From: Bradyrhizobium canariense | GTDB taxonomy: Bacteria > Pseudomonadota > Alphaproteobacteria > Rhizobiales > Xanthobacteraceae | Length of the DNA stretch: 64,000 nucleotides | Assembly: GCF_900105125.1 (NCBI RefSeq) | Contig: NZ_LT629750.1 | Location: 1 to 64,000 of the forward strand | Direction of reading: 5' to 3' | Shown here: positions 1 through 8,507 of the stretch, in pieces | How the letters are laid out: every line of letters starts with the position of its first letter | Numbering within the stretch: the first letter of the stretch is position 1 | The notes under the pieces: generated by a model | Database searches by the model: none | What the model was told of the DNA's origin: nothing | What the model saw: only the letters and a program-made list of their open reading frames with translations | Translations under genes and position numbers: made by a program

Positions 1-98
1 ATCGTCATGCCCTTTGATTGAGCCGCGGCCGCGAATTTCTTCATGGTCTCTTCCGGACCAAAGCTGCTCTGTATCGTGATCAGTCCATCGGCAGGCAT
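1..98 (-). CDS. DUF302 domain protein, N-terminal fragment
   Basis: Only the first 32 codons lie in the window; the gene runs off the left edge. Read from an ATG at 98 on the minus strand the protein begins MPADGLITIQSSFGPEETMK and continues with an alanine-rich helix and SKGMT. This matches my memory of DUF302 proteins, which open with a short strand, a serine/phenylalanine turn and an amphipathic helix. No function is established for DUF302. There is no signal peptide at this start. A short AG-rich stretch precedes the ATG. The identification rests on a short fragment. Confidence 0.6.
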   Translation of the reverse strand, partial: MPADGLITIQSSFGPEETMKKFAAAAQSKGMT

Positions 99-165
99 CG
101 CACGCACTCCTGTTCGCCGGCTATGATGGCCCAGTATAAATCAGGCTCCGACAAAAAGCTTGTGA

Positions 166-322
166 CGCCGGGCAAATCACCTCCATAAATCCATCGTCGG
201 AAAAATCAGCCCGCGGCCCGAAAAAGGTCGCGGGCTTTTTCAATCGCACGGTTCGTTTTCTTCGCTCGTTCTCTGTGCGCGCGATTTGTTTTTGAAAAAG
301 ACTTGCCTCGCCGGGCAAATCA
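166..322 (+). repeat. Duplicated 14-base word preceding two terminators
   Basis: CGCCGGGCAAATCA occurs at 166-179 and again at 309-322. Each copy is preceded by an A-rich run and a CTTG and is followed 28 to 32 bases later by an intrinsic terminator. The repeated layout suggests a duplicated module of about 80-90 bases. Words like GGGCAAATCA are, from memory, common in dispersed Bradyrhizobium intergenic repeats, so this may be such a repeat rather than a gene. Confidence 0.5.
208..240 (+). terminator. Intrinsic terminator
   Basis: An 11-base-pair stem (AGCCCGCGGCC pairing with GGTCGCGGGCT, one G-U) with a 7-base loop is followed directly by TTTTT. A run of A residues precedes the stem, so it could also act on the minus strand. 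Confidence 0.75.
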
Positions 323-354
323 GGGGCTTATCGGCATCATCGCAACAATCGCAA

Positions 355-386
355 AACCCGCAGCGGATATCCGCCGCGGGTTTTTT
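355..386 (+). terminator. Intrinsic terminator
   Basis: AACCCGC, one mismatch, then GCGGAT pairs with ATCCGC, one mismatch, then GCGGGTT, followed by a T-rich tract with further T runs just downstream. It ends the second copy of the repeated module. Confidence 0.75.
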
Positions 387-642
387 GTTTGGGTTTTTTC
401 GAATCGGACGGCGGCCGCACGTCAAGACGCTGCATCTCCCCATCGTCGCCCCGGCGTCGTCAGCGCGCCGCCGTCCGAACCATCATGTCTGATTGCCTAT
501 TAGCCGGCGCGCGCGAACGCGACGGCACGCGGCGTGGCCAAGGTCCACGACCGCACGCGGCCTCCATCGATGGAGATAGGGTTCGCGCCTGAAATGATCG
601 CGCCAACTGCGATCATGCCGCATATTTTTTCGCGTCAGTGTG

Positions 643-717
643 AGCGAGCGCGACGCAATCCAGTCGCCGCAACGAACAACTGGATTGCTTCGTCGCGTTG
701 CTCCTCGCAATGACGGC
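643..717. repeat. Palindromic dispersed repeat (BIME/RIME-like)
   Basis: Inverted arms meet around CGCAATCCAGT and ACTGGATTGCTTCGTCGC and the element ends in CTCCTCGCAATGACG. The same arm sequence is found at 46.2-46.33 kb, where it is interrupted by an insertion sequence. Such elements are typical intergenic repeats of Bradyrhizobium. Confidence 0.65.
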
Positions 718-734
718 AGGAGAGTGAGGCCAGC

Positions 735-806
735 ATGACCGCGTATCTGATATCGCTCGCGCTGGCCGGCCTTGTTGTCATCGCGCTGTGGGAGGGTTTG
801 TCGTGA
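735..806 (+). CDS. 23-residue single-helix membrane peptide
   Basis: An ATG opens a 23-codon frame with one hydrophobic helix (LISLALAGLVVIALW). Upstream GGAGAGTGAGGCCAGC supplies a plausible ribosome site. The stop overlaps the GTG of the next small frame (GTGA at 803-806), as expected for translational coupling. I recall similar pairs of tiny proteins near phage-like genes in Bradyrhizobium. No function is known. Confidence 0.55.
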   Translation: MTAYLISLALAGLVVIALWEGLS

Positions 807-961
807 GTGCCGAAATCATCCAGTTCATTCCGCGTCCGAAGCATGATCGCGAACAGACGGATTTTCCAACCATCGCGTTCCGATCGGCGCGACCGCCGGA
901 CGATCTCGTAATGGATCATGCTGATACCGCACCGTGTGAATATGTGGCGCCAAAGGAATGA
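803..961 (+). CDS. 52-residue conserved small protein
   Basis: Starts with GTG overlapping the stop of the preceding peptide by four bases. The product begins SAEIIQFIPRPKHDRE and ends CEYVAPKE. It has no membrane segment or signal and is mildly acidic at the C-terminus. It looks like a small conserved protein I associate with Bradyrhizobium prophage or island DNA. Codon choice fits coding sequence. Function unknown. Confidence 0.55.
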   Translation: MSAEIIQFIPRPKHDREQTDFPTIAFRSARPPDDLVMDHADTAPCEYVAPKE

Positions 962-1030
962 CGCTCTCCGGGACATCCAGCGCGAAGACGCGCGTTGCCC
1001 GGCCATGACGGGAATTAACAGTCAACGCCC

Positions 1031-1389
1031 CATGTCCAAAACCCTCACCGAAATTCGATCGCTCGCCCGGAGCCATACGCGCACCGATCAATGTGCTGGT
1101 CGGCGTCATGCGCTGCAAGGATGCGACGCCGGCCGCGCGCGTGTCGGCGGCCAACGCCATTCTCGATCGCGGCTGGGGCAAGGCAACGCAGCCTCTGGAG
1201 AGCGGCGATGACGGAGCGCTGGAGCTGATCCATAGAATTGAGCTGCGCGCCGATTTCAGCCATCTGAGGCGGTGGCGCAAGAGCGTTGAACAGGCGCAGA
1301 ATTACACGTTCCGCGCCGTCATTACGATAATCGTGACCGGCCTTCTCGGCGCCACGTGGCTCGGCGTCAAGGCCGCGTTCGGCAAATAA
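1031..1389 (+). pseudogene. Frameshifted phage-type small protein fused to a one-helix membrane protein
   Basis: From ATG 1031 the product starts MSKTLTEIRSLARSHTR, then the frame breaks near 1084. Adding two bases (or removing one) restores INVLVGVMRCK and AANAILDRGWGKATQPLESGDDGALELIHRIE. This first part resembles small phage-associated proteins carrying an ANAILDRGWG motif. The same frame then runs into RADFSHLRRWRKSVEQAQNY and a C-terminal helix (ITIIVTGLLGATWLG), a composition I associate with a separate small membrane protein. The element is therefore probably broken and possibly a deletion fusion at HRIEL. Confidence 0.5.
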
Positions 1390-1447
1390 TCCACGCGATT
1401 GTTTGATCGGCGTCCCGTAAGCGGCGACTATCCACCCCGCAATTGCG

Positions 1448-2845
1448 ATGCTAAATACCCCCTATGATCAATGGGGCGGCATGACCTTCACATCGTGGCA
1501 ATTCGGCCTCTTCGTTGCGATCGTATTTGGGGCCTATTACCTACCGCCGCTCAGAACGTTCCAGATCCAGTTACTGGTTCTCGCGAGCCTGTTCTTCTAC
1601 GGCTACGGCCAGCCCGAACTTTTGCCGCTGCTGGCGGTCGCCGTTATCGGAACCTATCTGTTGCTGATTTTGGCGCTGCGGAATCGCCGCCTGTGGTTGC
1701 CCGTGGGGATTGCCTTCAATCTTCTGCTGCTGGCGTTCTTCAAGTACAAGTTCCTGTTCGTCGCGCCGGCATCGACCGAGTTGACCGGCGTCGCCGGCTT
1801 CGACTTCCTGTTGCGGCTGCCGCTGCCGATCGGGATTTCATTTTTTGTGTTCCATAACATCAGTCTGCTGGTGGACCTGACCAGGCGCAAGGCCGCCGCC
1901 CCGGACCTTAAAAGCATCTTTCTCTACATCATATTCTTTCCACAACTCGTTTCGGGGCCGATTACGCGCGCCGAAATGTTCATGCCGCAAATCCAGCCGA
2001 AATATTTTTGCGGATATTCCGTTCATCGATGCCGCAAAGTGGATTCTGACGGGCTCTTTTTCAAGCTCTACGTCGCGAACAATCTCAACGAGATGACGTC
2101 CTATATGGATTTCCCGCTCTACGAGACGCTTCAGACGCAGGACCGGTGGCTGCTGGTTTTCCTGTACGGCTATCAAATCTACGCCGACTTCTTCGGGTAT
2201 TCCGCGATCGGCGATCGGCCTTGGATTGCTGTTCGGCTATCGGCTGCCGGTCAATTTCAATCTTCCCTACATCTCCACGTCGTTCTCCGAGTTCTGGACG
2301 CGCTGGCATATCTCGTTATCAAGCTGGTGCGGACCTATCTTTACATTCCGCTCGGCGGCAATCGCCATGGCCGCTCCGAACCTATTTGAATCTGATGATC
2401 GTGATGGGGCTCGGCGGTCTCTGGCATGGGTGCCGGCCCCAGTTATCTGACGTGGGGACTGATGCATGGGCTTATTGCTCGTGATCGAGCGGCCGTTCCT
2501 GGCGCGGCTTCAGTCGCTCGATTCGGTTGTATTTCGGGGAGTTCGCATCGGTTTCGTCTTTATCTGCGTCACCATGCTCTGGATTTTCTTCAAATGCCTA
2601 ACTTCGATCACGCCATCAGCTATCTCTGGGGCATGTTCACGCCGAGCACTAACCCAAATCCGCCGAAGCTGTTTTATAATCTGGCCTTGCTCTATTCGCT
2701 GCCGGTCATGATCCAGCATCTTGCCTTGCACCCGCGGTTCGAGCGAACGTTGTGCGGTGCGGAGCCATATCTCTATGGTGCGATGGCTGCCTTGATGTAT
2801 CTCGAGGCCGGTCCCGATACCGCCTTCATTTATTTTCAGTTCTGA
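1448..2845 (+). pseudogene. MBOAT-family O-acyltransferase (AlgI-like), multiply frameshifted
   Basis: The N-terminal half (likely start ATG 1481, MTFTSWQFGLFVAIVFGAYY) reads as an MBOAT acyltransferase, a multi-pass membrane enzyme that acetylates polysaccharides, with FFKLYVANN, an FPQLVSGPI stretch and, in other frames, [19 protein letters not shown] containing the family histidine. At least eight single-base gains or losses break the frame, near 2009, 2055, 2213, 2328, 2372, 2428, 2472 and 2594. Between them the protein sequence is well preserved without nonsense codons, ending in DTAFIYFQF. Either a recent pseudogene or clustered sequence errors. It is followed by an SGNH-like partner broken in the same way. 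Confidence 0.8.
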
Positions 2846-2853
2846 GCTGGCGC

Positions 2854-3789
2854 ATGCAGATGATTGGCCATCCGATGGTTCGCCAAATGCGGTTTTTACT
2901 GCCGCGGTGCTGCTGCTTGCGTGCGGTGCCGCCACAGCCTGGTTTGGCAACGGACTTCAACTGCCGGCGACGACTACCGCGACGGCACGCTGATTACCTT
3001 GAACCGGTATGCCAGGGAGCCCATTCCCGATGTCGTGCTGGTGGGAAGTTCGCTCCACCTTTCGTCTGAAGGAGGAATATTTCGCAACTCCGAGCCTGCG
3101 AAATCTCGCGCTCGCGGGCGGTTCACCCGTGACGGGGCTGGAGATCGTCGCGAGCCAGCCACGTCTGCCCAGGATCAATCCTGGTCGAAGCGAATGTGTT
3201 GTCCCGCGCGTCGATAGCGCGCTGGTTCGAGAAGTATTCGCGGAGCGGCAACACCGATCCGTTATTTTTCCGTCCGATCAGGACCGCTGTCGCCGCTTAC
3301 GAGAATTGGAATCAATATACCGCTCACCCATGCGCGAGTGTCTCTCGCCCTCAGCCAGTTGCTCAAGCAGCCGCCGAGCGATTTCGACAATCACGTCTAC
3401 GTGGATCGCGCGTTTCAAGAGCAGAACGCCGAGGACCCCGACGGTCGCGGCGGGCACGAAACGTCATGCGAATTCAGCATTTGATCCAGGCGGTAGAGCA
3501 GCGGGGTGCGCGTGTGCTGCTTTTCGAGCTGCCCTATTCGGATCGGCTGGAAGAATCCAGATCGGTAAAAATCACGCATGAGATCGTCCACAGCGCATTT
3601 CCTGATCCCGATCGGTGGCTGAAGATCGATTATCCGAGAGCGGAGCTGCGCTGGTCCGACGGTATTCATCTCGATGAGCGCTCAGCGGTGATCGTCACGC
3701 AATCGATCGACCGGGCTCTTTCGTCCTTGGGGGATCAACGTGATGACGCCGCGTTGCGGCGCGTCCAGGCGCTAGCGGATTCAGGCGAT
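2854..3789 (+). pseudogene. SGNH-hydrolase-like partner of MBOAT, frameshifted
   Basis: Begins nine bases after the MBOAT stop. Fragments in three frames join into one protein: a hydrophobic N-terminal segment, LITLNRYAREPIPDVVLVGSS, LKEEYFATPSLRNLALAGGSP, then RIQHLIQAVEQRGARVLLFE and SDGIHLDERSAVIVTQSIDR. A GSS near the N-terminus and a DGIHLDE near the C-terminus suggest the Ser and Asp-x-x-His pieces of an SGNH fold, as in AlgJ/AlgX-like acetylation partners. Several indels destroy the frame, and the last frame has no stop before it enters the convergent acetyltransferase gene. End coordinate is approximate. Confidence 0.65.
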
Positions 3790-4266
3790 TCAACTATCCT
3801 GGGCCGTCAGGCGCTTCGACATCGGATATGCGCCAGCCGTTCCGAACTTGCCGCCCGCAGGTCCGTCTTCGCAATATCCACGCGCCAGATAAAAGCGGCG
3901 CGCGGTTTCAGTGCTCTCGAGCGTGCAGTGCTCATTGCCGCGTTCCACCGCGCGGTGTTCAAGGGCGGTCAGCAGTGCCGAACTGACGCCGCGAAATCTT
4001 GCATCCGGCGACACAAAATTAAGCGTGATCCGGCCTGCGCTGGTGACGCAGCCCACTACCAGGATGCTGTCGCCGTCGACGGCGACGAGCAGCGAGTTAT
4101 CCGGCTTGATCCATGATTTGAATATTTCGGGTGTCTTGTTGCTCAGCCACTTCTGCAGAATGGTGGCATCGTTGTTGTGGTCGGCGGTGCACAGCTCCGC
4201 TATCGACCGCCGCATGACCTGACAGGCGGCTGGCGCATCGTCCGGAACGGCGTCGCGGATTTTCAT
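3790..4266 (-). CDS. GNAT-family N-acetyltransferase
   Basis: About 158 residues from ATG 4266 (MKIRDAVPDDAPAACQVMRR); a longer frame to 4311 exists but the shorter start gives the normal GNAT opening. The acetyl-CoA motif is seen as NFVSPDARFRGVSSALLTALEHRA, followed by CTLESTETARRFYLARGY, the usual C-terminal beta-bulge region. Substrate unknown. It stands alone, convergent with the broken SGNH-like gene and divergent from another GNAT gene at 4393. Confidence 0.8.
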   Translation of the reverse strand: MKIRDAVPDDAPAACQVMRRSIAELCTADHNNDATILQKWLSNKTPEIFKSWIKPDNSLLVAVDGDSILVVGCVTSAGRITLNFVSPDARFRGVSSALLTALEHRAVERGNEHCTLESTETARRFYLARGYCEDGPAGGKFGTAGAYPMSKRLTAQDS

Positions 4267-4392
4267 TGCGGTATCATTCACCAGACTTGATCTGCTGGCA
4301 ACGCGTATCACCCGGCCGTTTCACGGCAGCACCCTTGATGCGCGAAATGAAAGATCCGCACGACCAGGAATCTGAGGTTTTAGGGAGTGTCG

Positions 4393-4821
4393 ATGTACAG
4401 GATTCGCGAGGTTGATGGGCATGATGACGACATCGCGGATACGCTGGCTGATCTGCACCGGCTAACATTCTTCGACGGCGCGTCCATTCCGAATTTCGAG
4501 GAGGGGCATTGGTGGCTCGCCTTCGAAGGGGTGCAGCCGGTTGCCTTTGCCGGCGTTATTCCATCGACGCGCGCTTACAATGCCGGTTATTTCTCCCGTG
4601 TCGGCGTGTTGAAGAAGCATTGCGGCAACGCGCTACAATTGCGTCTGATGCGCGCCATGGAATCGCGCGCCCGGAACAATGGCTGGAACTGCGTGATTTC
4701 AGATACCACCGACAATCTCGCTTCGGCGAACAACTTTATCCGCGCGGGCTACCGGCTGTACCAGCCTCAAAATCCCTGGGCCTGGCCGAACACGCTGTAC
4801 TGGCGAAAGTCGATCGCGTGA
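4393..4821 (+). CDS. GNAT-family N-acetyltransferase
   Basis: 142 residues from ATG 4393, preceded by AGGGAG; a GTG two codons earlier (4387) overlaps that ribosome site and is less likely. The protein reads MYRIREVDG and has the GNAT core AGYFSRVGVLKKHCGNALQLRLMRAME and a late RAGYRLYQPQNPW. The usual R/Q-x-x-G-x-G/A acetyl-CoA loop is present as KKHCGNAL. Substrate unknown. Followed by a strong terminator at 4889, so probably a single-gene transcript. Confidence 0.8.
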   Translation: MYRIREVDGHDDDIADTLADLHRLTFFDGASIPNFEEGHWWLAFEGVQPVAFAGVIPSTRAYNAGYFSRVGVLKKHCGNALQLRLMRAMESRARNNGWNCVISDTTDNLASANNFIRAGYRLYQPQNPWAWPNTLYWRKSIA

Positions 4822-4888
4822 GAGAGAGGCTGTTTCCGACGTAAGTATTTGAGGCTCGTCACGCCCTTGCACATCGACGTTCTGATTC

Positions 4889-4926
4889 GCCCGGTGGCCG
4901 GATGGCCATCGGGCCTTTTTTCGTTT
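4889..4926 (+). terminator. Intrinsic terminator after GNAT gene
   Basis: GCCCGGTGGCC pairs with GGCCATCGGGC (11 pairs, one G-U) around a GGAT loop and is followed by TTTTTT. Confidence 0.8.
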
Positions 4927-4992
4927 TTGGGTCTTTTCGGCGGCATTGTGCCGCGCATTCCGATGTCCTATAGGAGCGCAACGGAGCATCAC

Positions 4993-5127
4993 ATGACGTT
5001 GTTGAACAAGGTTTTCACGACCAAAACCCTGCTGCAGATCATTTTTGTGCTGGCGGCTGCGGTCATCATGAAAGCGGCGAGTTTGCATTACGATTTCAGT
5101 TGGGCCACCGCGTTAGCGGCGGGTTGA
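4993..5127 (+). CDS. 44-residue membrane protein
   Basis: ATG 4993 with GGAG six bases upstream. The product, MTLLNKVFTTKTLLQIIFVL then AAAVIMKAASLHYDFSWATA, has one clear hydrophobic helix. A longer upstream frame crosses the terminator at 4889 and is unlikely. Convergent with the DUF805 gene, with only 16 bases between stops. Function unknown. Confidence 0.55.
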   Translation: MTLLNKVFTTKTLLQIIFVLAAAVIMKAASLHYDFSWATALAAG

Positions 5128-5143
5128 TCCATCGCATCGCCGG

Positions 5144-5614
5144 TTAGCTCAAGCGGCCAACTCGCTTGGACTGCAGAAGTGGATTGGCGCCATATCGGTT
5201 GGATCCGGCGGTGCCACGCAGGCAGCCGATCTCCACAAAGCCCCAGATCGTGAGCGCAAAGCCAGTTAGCGCCAGAACGGGCTGCAGCAGCGAATGGCCC
5301 ACCGCTCCGGCAAACCAGGCCGCTTTCGCGAGATGGCTCAGCACGGCCGGCATTCCGTAAAACAGCAGCAACCACCACGCGCTCTTGTCCCGGTCATGCA
5401 GTCGCTCGGTGTTGATGGCAAAGCCCCACATCAGCCATGGGATGAATACAATCACGACCATGATGATAAAGAGCGGCGCGGCAAGGCCGGCAGCGGTAAA
5501 CAGGATAATAGCGGCAAATAGCCCAGCGACGCTGAAGATCACAACCGAGCGCCAGTATTTGGCCCGGCTGATGCGCCCGCTGGCGCCGAACATGAATTCG
5601 AATAGCTCTTCCAT
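5144..5614 (-). CDS. DUF805 membrane protein
   Basis: 156 residues from ATG 5614 (MEELFEFMFGASGRISRAKYW), with GGGG just upstream. The GRISRAKYW opening, several hydrophobic helices, the NTERLHDRDKSAWWLLLFY segment and the closing GTAGSNRYGANP are hallmarks of DUF805 inner-membrane proteins, whose function is not established. An upstream ATG at 5647 adds eleven residues without improving the match. No obvious partner gene. Confidence 0.85.
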   Translation of the reverse strand: MEELFEFMFGASGRISRAKYWRSVVIFSVAGLFAAIILFTAAGLAAPLFIIMVVIVFIPWLMWGFAINTERLHDRDKSAWWLLLFYGMPAVLSHLAKAAWFAGAVGHSLLQPVLALTGFALTIWGFVEIGCLRGTAGSNRYGANPLLQSKRVGRLS

Positions 5615-5855
5615 AGAACCCCATGCCAAGGACCTCGTGCCACGCATCGGCTAACCCGGCACACGGCTTGTGTCGCGATGGCGCGGCCGAAGGTTCAAGG
5701 GGGCGGATATGCTGGTGAGGGGGCGATCTTCCGGACGTTGCTGCAGAGCAAAATCCGATCGTCGCAAATCCTTCATACGCGGCCTATACTTGGGGTCTCG
5801 GTTGGTGTTGAAATCCCCGTGTTGCGAATATCCTCTTTTGATCGGAGCTACCTCC

Positions 5856-6863
5856 ATGAAGGCTGTCCGTTTAGTCCTGGCTTTGCTGGCGCTGTCGCTG
5901 TTGGCGCCGCTGCATTCTGCCAAGGCGGCCGACGTCGTCTGCTACAATTGTCCGCCGGAATGGGCGGATTGGGCCTCCATGCTCAAGGCCATCAAGACCG
6001 ATCTCAACTACGATATTCCGCACGACAACAAGAATTCGGGTCAGGCGCTGGCGCAGATCCTGGCCGAGAAAAGCAACCCGGTTGGCGACATCGGCTATTT
6101 CGGCGTCACTTTCGGCATGAAGGCAAAAGCGCAGGATGCGCTCGAGCCATACAAGCCCGTGCACTGGGACCAGGTCCCAGCCGGCTTGAAGGATCCCGAC
6201 GGTTACTGGACCACGATTCATTCCGGCACGCTCGGGCTGTTCGTCAACAAGGATGCACTCGGCGGCAAGCCAGTGCCGGCCTGCTGGAAGGATCTCTTGA
6301 AGCCGGATTATCGCGGCATGGTGGGTTATCTCGATCCATCGTCGGCCGCGGTCGGATATGTCGGGGCGGTGGCCATCAATTTGGCGCTCGGAGGGTCCGC
6401 TTCTAATTTCGATCCCGCGATCAGTTTCTTCAAGGAGCTGAAGAAGAACGATCCGATCGTTCCCAAACAGACATCTTTTGCCCGCGTGGTTTCCGGCGAG
6501 ATGCCGATCCTGCTGGATTACGATTTCAACGCTTACCGCGCCAAATATTCAGAGAAGGGCAATTTTGAATTTGTGATCCCGTGCGAGGGGTCGGTGGTGT
6601 TTCCCTATGTCGTGGGCCTGGTCAAGAACGCTCCGGACAAGGAAAAGGCCAAGAAGGTGCTGGACTATCTCTTGTCCGACAAGGGGCAGGCGATCTGGAC
6701 CAACGCTTATCTGCGGCCGGCGCGTCCCATCGAACTGCCCGAGGCAGTCAAGGCCAAATTCCTCCCCGACAGCGACTATGCCCGCGCCAAGGCGGTCGAT
6801 TGGGGCGAGATGGAAAACGTGCAAAAAGCCTTCGTCGACCGCTATCTCGCCGAGGTCCGCTGA
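5856..6863 (+). CDS. ABC transporter periplasmic binding protein
   Basis: 335 residues; ATG 5856 has GGAG eight bases upstream. A Sec signal peptide (MKAVRLVLALLALSLLAPLH) is cleaved near AKA-AD. The mature protein starts with a CYNC pair (C29, C32), unusual and possibly a disulfide. Later parts such as GYWTTIHSGTLGLFVNKDAL and SDKGQAIWTNAYLRPARP are typical of type II (iron/putrescine/phosphonate-class) binding proteins. First gene of an importer operon with two permeases, an ATPase and a phosphodiesterase, so the ligand may be a phosphorylated or phosphonate compound; this is inference. Confidence 0.85.
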   Translation: MKAVRLVLALLALSLLAPLHSAKAADVVCYNCPPEWADWASMLKAIKTDLNYDIPHDNKNSGQALAQILAEKSNPVGDIGYFGVTFGMKAKAQDALEPYKPVHWDQVPAGLKDPDGYWTTIHSGTLGLFVNKDALGGKPVPACWKDLLKPDYRGMVGYLDPSSAAVGYVGAVAINLALGGSASNFDPAISFFKELKKNDPIVPKQTSFARVVSGEMPILLDYDFNAYRAKYSEKGNFEFVIPCEGSVVFPYVVGLVKNAPDKEKAKKVLDYLLSDKGQAIWTNAYLRPARPIELPEAVKAKFLPDSDYARAKAVDWGEMENVQKAFVDRYLAEVR

Positions 6864-6869
6864 TGCATT

Positions 6870-6895
6870 ATGGCGCCCTCCGTTAGGGGCGCCAT
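6870..6895 (+). promoter_or_regulatory. Intra-operon hairpin between binding protein and permease
   Basis: A perfect 9-base-pair stem (ATGGCGCCC with GGGCGCCAT) and 8-base loop sit in the 38-base gap, with no T-run. Such hairpins often stabilise the upstream message so that the binding protein is made in excess; role inferred. Confidence 0.55.
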
Positions 6896-6901
6896 TCCAT
6901 T

Positions 6902-7717
6902 ATGTCGCATAAATCCTTTGTCTGGCTGTGCCTGCTGCCGCTTGCCGTGGTGACGACGGCGTTCTTCCTGTTGCCGATGGCGCGGTTGGTCGTGGTGGGC
7001 GCTGAAGGCCCGCAGGGGCTGGCCGAATATCTCTCGATTTTGACCGAGCCGCGTTATCGCGCGACCCTGATCAACACGGTTCTGCTGGCGGCTGCGACCA
7101 CGATCGTCACGCTTGTCATCGCGACGATCGCCGGAATGTTCCTGCAACGCCATCGCTTTCCCGGCCGGGCGGTGCTGATTGCGATGCTGACCTTTCCACT
7201 GGCGTTTCCAGGCGTCGTCGTCGGCTTTCTGATTATTCTGCTCGCCGGACGCCAGGGCCTGATTGGTGATCTTTCGAACCGCCTGTTCGGCGAGAAGATC
7301 GTCTTTGCCTATTCGATCTACGGGCTGTTTCTCGGCTATCTCTATTTCTCGATTCCGCGCGTCATCCTCACGATCATGGCGGCGGTCCAGAAGCTCGACG
7401 TTGGCCTCGAGGAAGCTGCTCGCTCGCTCGGCGCGAGCCCTTGGGCGGTGCAGCGTGATGTCGTGCTGCCGGCGCTTGGACCGGCCTTCGTCGCCTCAGG
7501 CGCGATTGCTTTTGCAACCGCGATGGGCGCGTTCGGCACGGCCTTTACGCTCGCGACCAATATCGATGTACTGCCGATGCTGATCTATACCGAATTCACC
7601 CTGGCGGCGAATTTTGCCACGTCGGCCGCGCTCTCGGTCGGACTGGGCGTCATCGCCTGGGCGATCCTGGCGCTAGCCCGCTCGTTCAGCGGCGGCACGG
7701 TCGCAGCGGCCGGATGA
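6902..7717 (+). CDS. ABC transporter permease (first of two)
   Basis: 271 residues with about six membrane helices, starting MSHKSFVWLCLLPLAVVTT. The EAA loop that contacts the ATPase is seen as EEAARSLGASPWAVQRDVVL near residue 180. It belongs to the binding-protein-dependent permease family with two separate subunits. Four bases separate it from the second permease, so the genes are co-transcribed and probably co-translated. Confidence 0.9.
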   Translation: MSHKSFVWLCLLPLAVVTTAFFLLPMARLVVVGAEGPQGLAEYLSILTEPRYRATLINTVLLAAATTIVTLVIATIAGMFLQRHRFPGRAVLIAMLTFPLAFPGVVVGFLIILLAGRQGLIGDLSNRLFGEKIVFAYSIYGLFLGYLYFSIPRVILTIMAAVQKLDVGLEEAARSLGASPWAVQRDVVLPALGPAFVASGAIAFATAMGAFGTAFTLATNIDVLPMLIYTEFTLAANFATSAALSVGLGVIAWAILALARSFSGGTVAAAG

Positions 7718-7721
7718 GATC

Positions 7722-8507
7722 ATGCGCGATCGTCTGATTTTCTCGGGCCAACTTGTGTTTACGCTCGGTGTTGCGGCATTCCTGGTAGTGCCGGCGATCC
7801 TGTCGATTTCGGCGGGCGTCACGGTGAATTACTTTCGCGGCATTTCCTCGGGCGTGACGCTGCAATGGGTAGTTCAGGTCTGGGACCTCTATGCGGACAC
7901 CATCTTCCTGTCGTTTGTGATCGCGTTCGCGACCCTTGCGGTTACGCTGGTGGTCGGTGTTCCCGCGGCCTATGCGCTGCATACCAGCGGCGGCCGGCTT
8001 TCGCGGATCGTTGAAGAAATCATCACACTGCCGATCGCGGTTCCCGGTCTCGCGATCGCGCTGGGGCTGCTCTTTACCTATCAGGGTTTTGGCAGTTTCC
8101 GCCGCTCGTGGCTCTTCATTCTCAGCGGTCATGTCATCTTCACGATGCCGTTCATGGTGCGCTCCGTCATGGCGGTATTCGCAACCGTGGATGTCAAGAC
8201 GCTCGACGAAGGCGCGGCGTCGCTGGGCGCATCGCCGGCGCGGCGCTTTCTCGACGTCATCGTTCCCAATGCCGTGCCGGGCATTCTGGCCGGCGCCTTG
8301 ATGGTGGTCACGTTGTCGCTCGGCGAATTCAATCTGACCTGGATGCTGCATACGCCATTGACCAAGACGCTTCCAATCGGGCTTGCCGACAGCTACGCGT
8401 CGATGCGGCTGGAAGTGGCTTCGGCCTATACGCTGATTTTCTTTGTCATGATCATTCCGCTTCTTGTCGCGATGCAGATGTTTGCGGATCGAGGGCACGG
8501 CAAATGA
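7722..8507 (+). CDS. ABC transporter permease (second of two)
   Basis: 261 residues, about six membrane helices, with the EAA loop DEGAASLGASPARRFLDVIV followed by VPNAVPG. It pairs with the preceding permease to form the membrane channel. Its stop overlaps the start of the ATPase gene by four bases (ATGA), indicating translational coupling. Confidence 0.9.
   Translation: MRDRLIFSGQLVFTLGVAAFLVVPAILSISAGVTVNYFRGISSGVTLQWVVQVWDLYADTIFLSFVIAFATLAVTLVVGVPAAYALHTSGGRLSRIVEEIITLPIAVPGLAIALGLLFTYQGFGSFRRSWLFILSGHVIFTMPFMVRSVMAVFATVDVKTLDEGAASLGASPARRFLDVIVPNAVPGILAGALMVVTLSLGEFNLTWMLHTPLTKTLPIGLADSYASMRLEVASAYTLIFFVMIIPLLVAMQMFADRGHGK

Larger units (their letters stand above)
99..734. other. Gene-free stretch with terminators and repeats
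   Basis: No convincing gene in 636 bases. It holds two strong hairpin-plus-T-run terminators (208-240 and 355-386), each about 30 bases downstream of an identical 14-base word (166-179 and 309-322), and a palindromic dispersed repeat at 643-717. Short open frames here have no ribosome sites and arginine- or cysteine-rich compositions typical of out-of-frame GC-rich DNA. Confidence 0.6.

Noticed and set aside
3196..4116. 306-codon frame that continues the SGNH-like sequence into the GNAT gene
   Set aside because: Only the part to about 3780 matches the SGNH-like protein; the rest is the reverse strand of the acetyltransferase, read through because the original stop is lost.
4849..4992. Upstream extension of the 44-residue membrane protein
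   Set aside because: It crosses a strong terminator hairpin; the internal ATG 4993 has a GGAG ribosome site.
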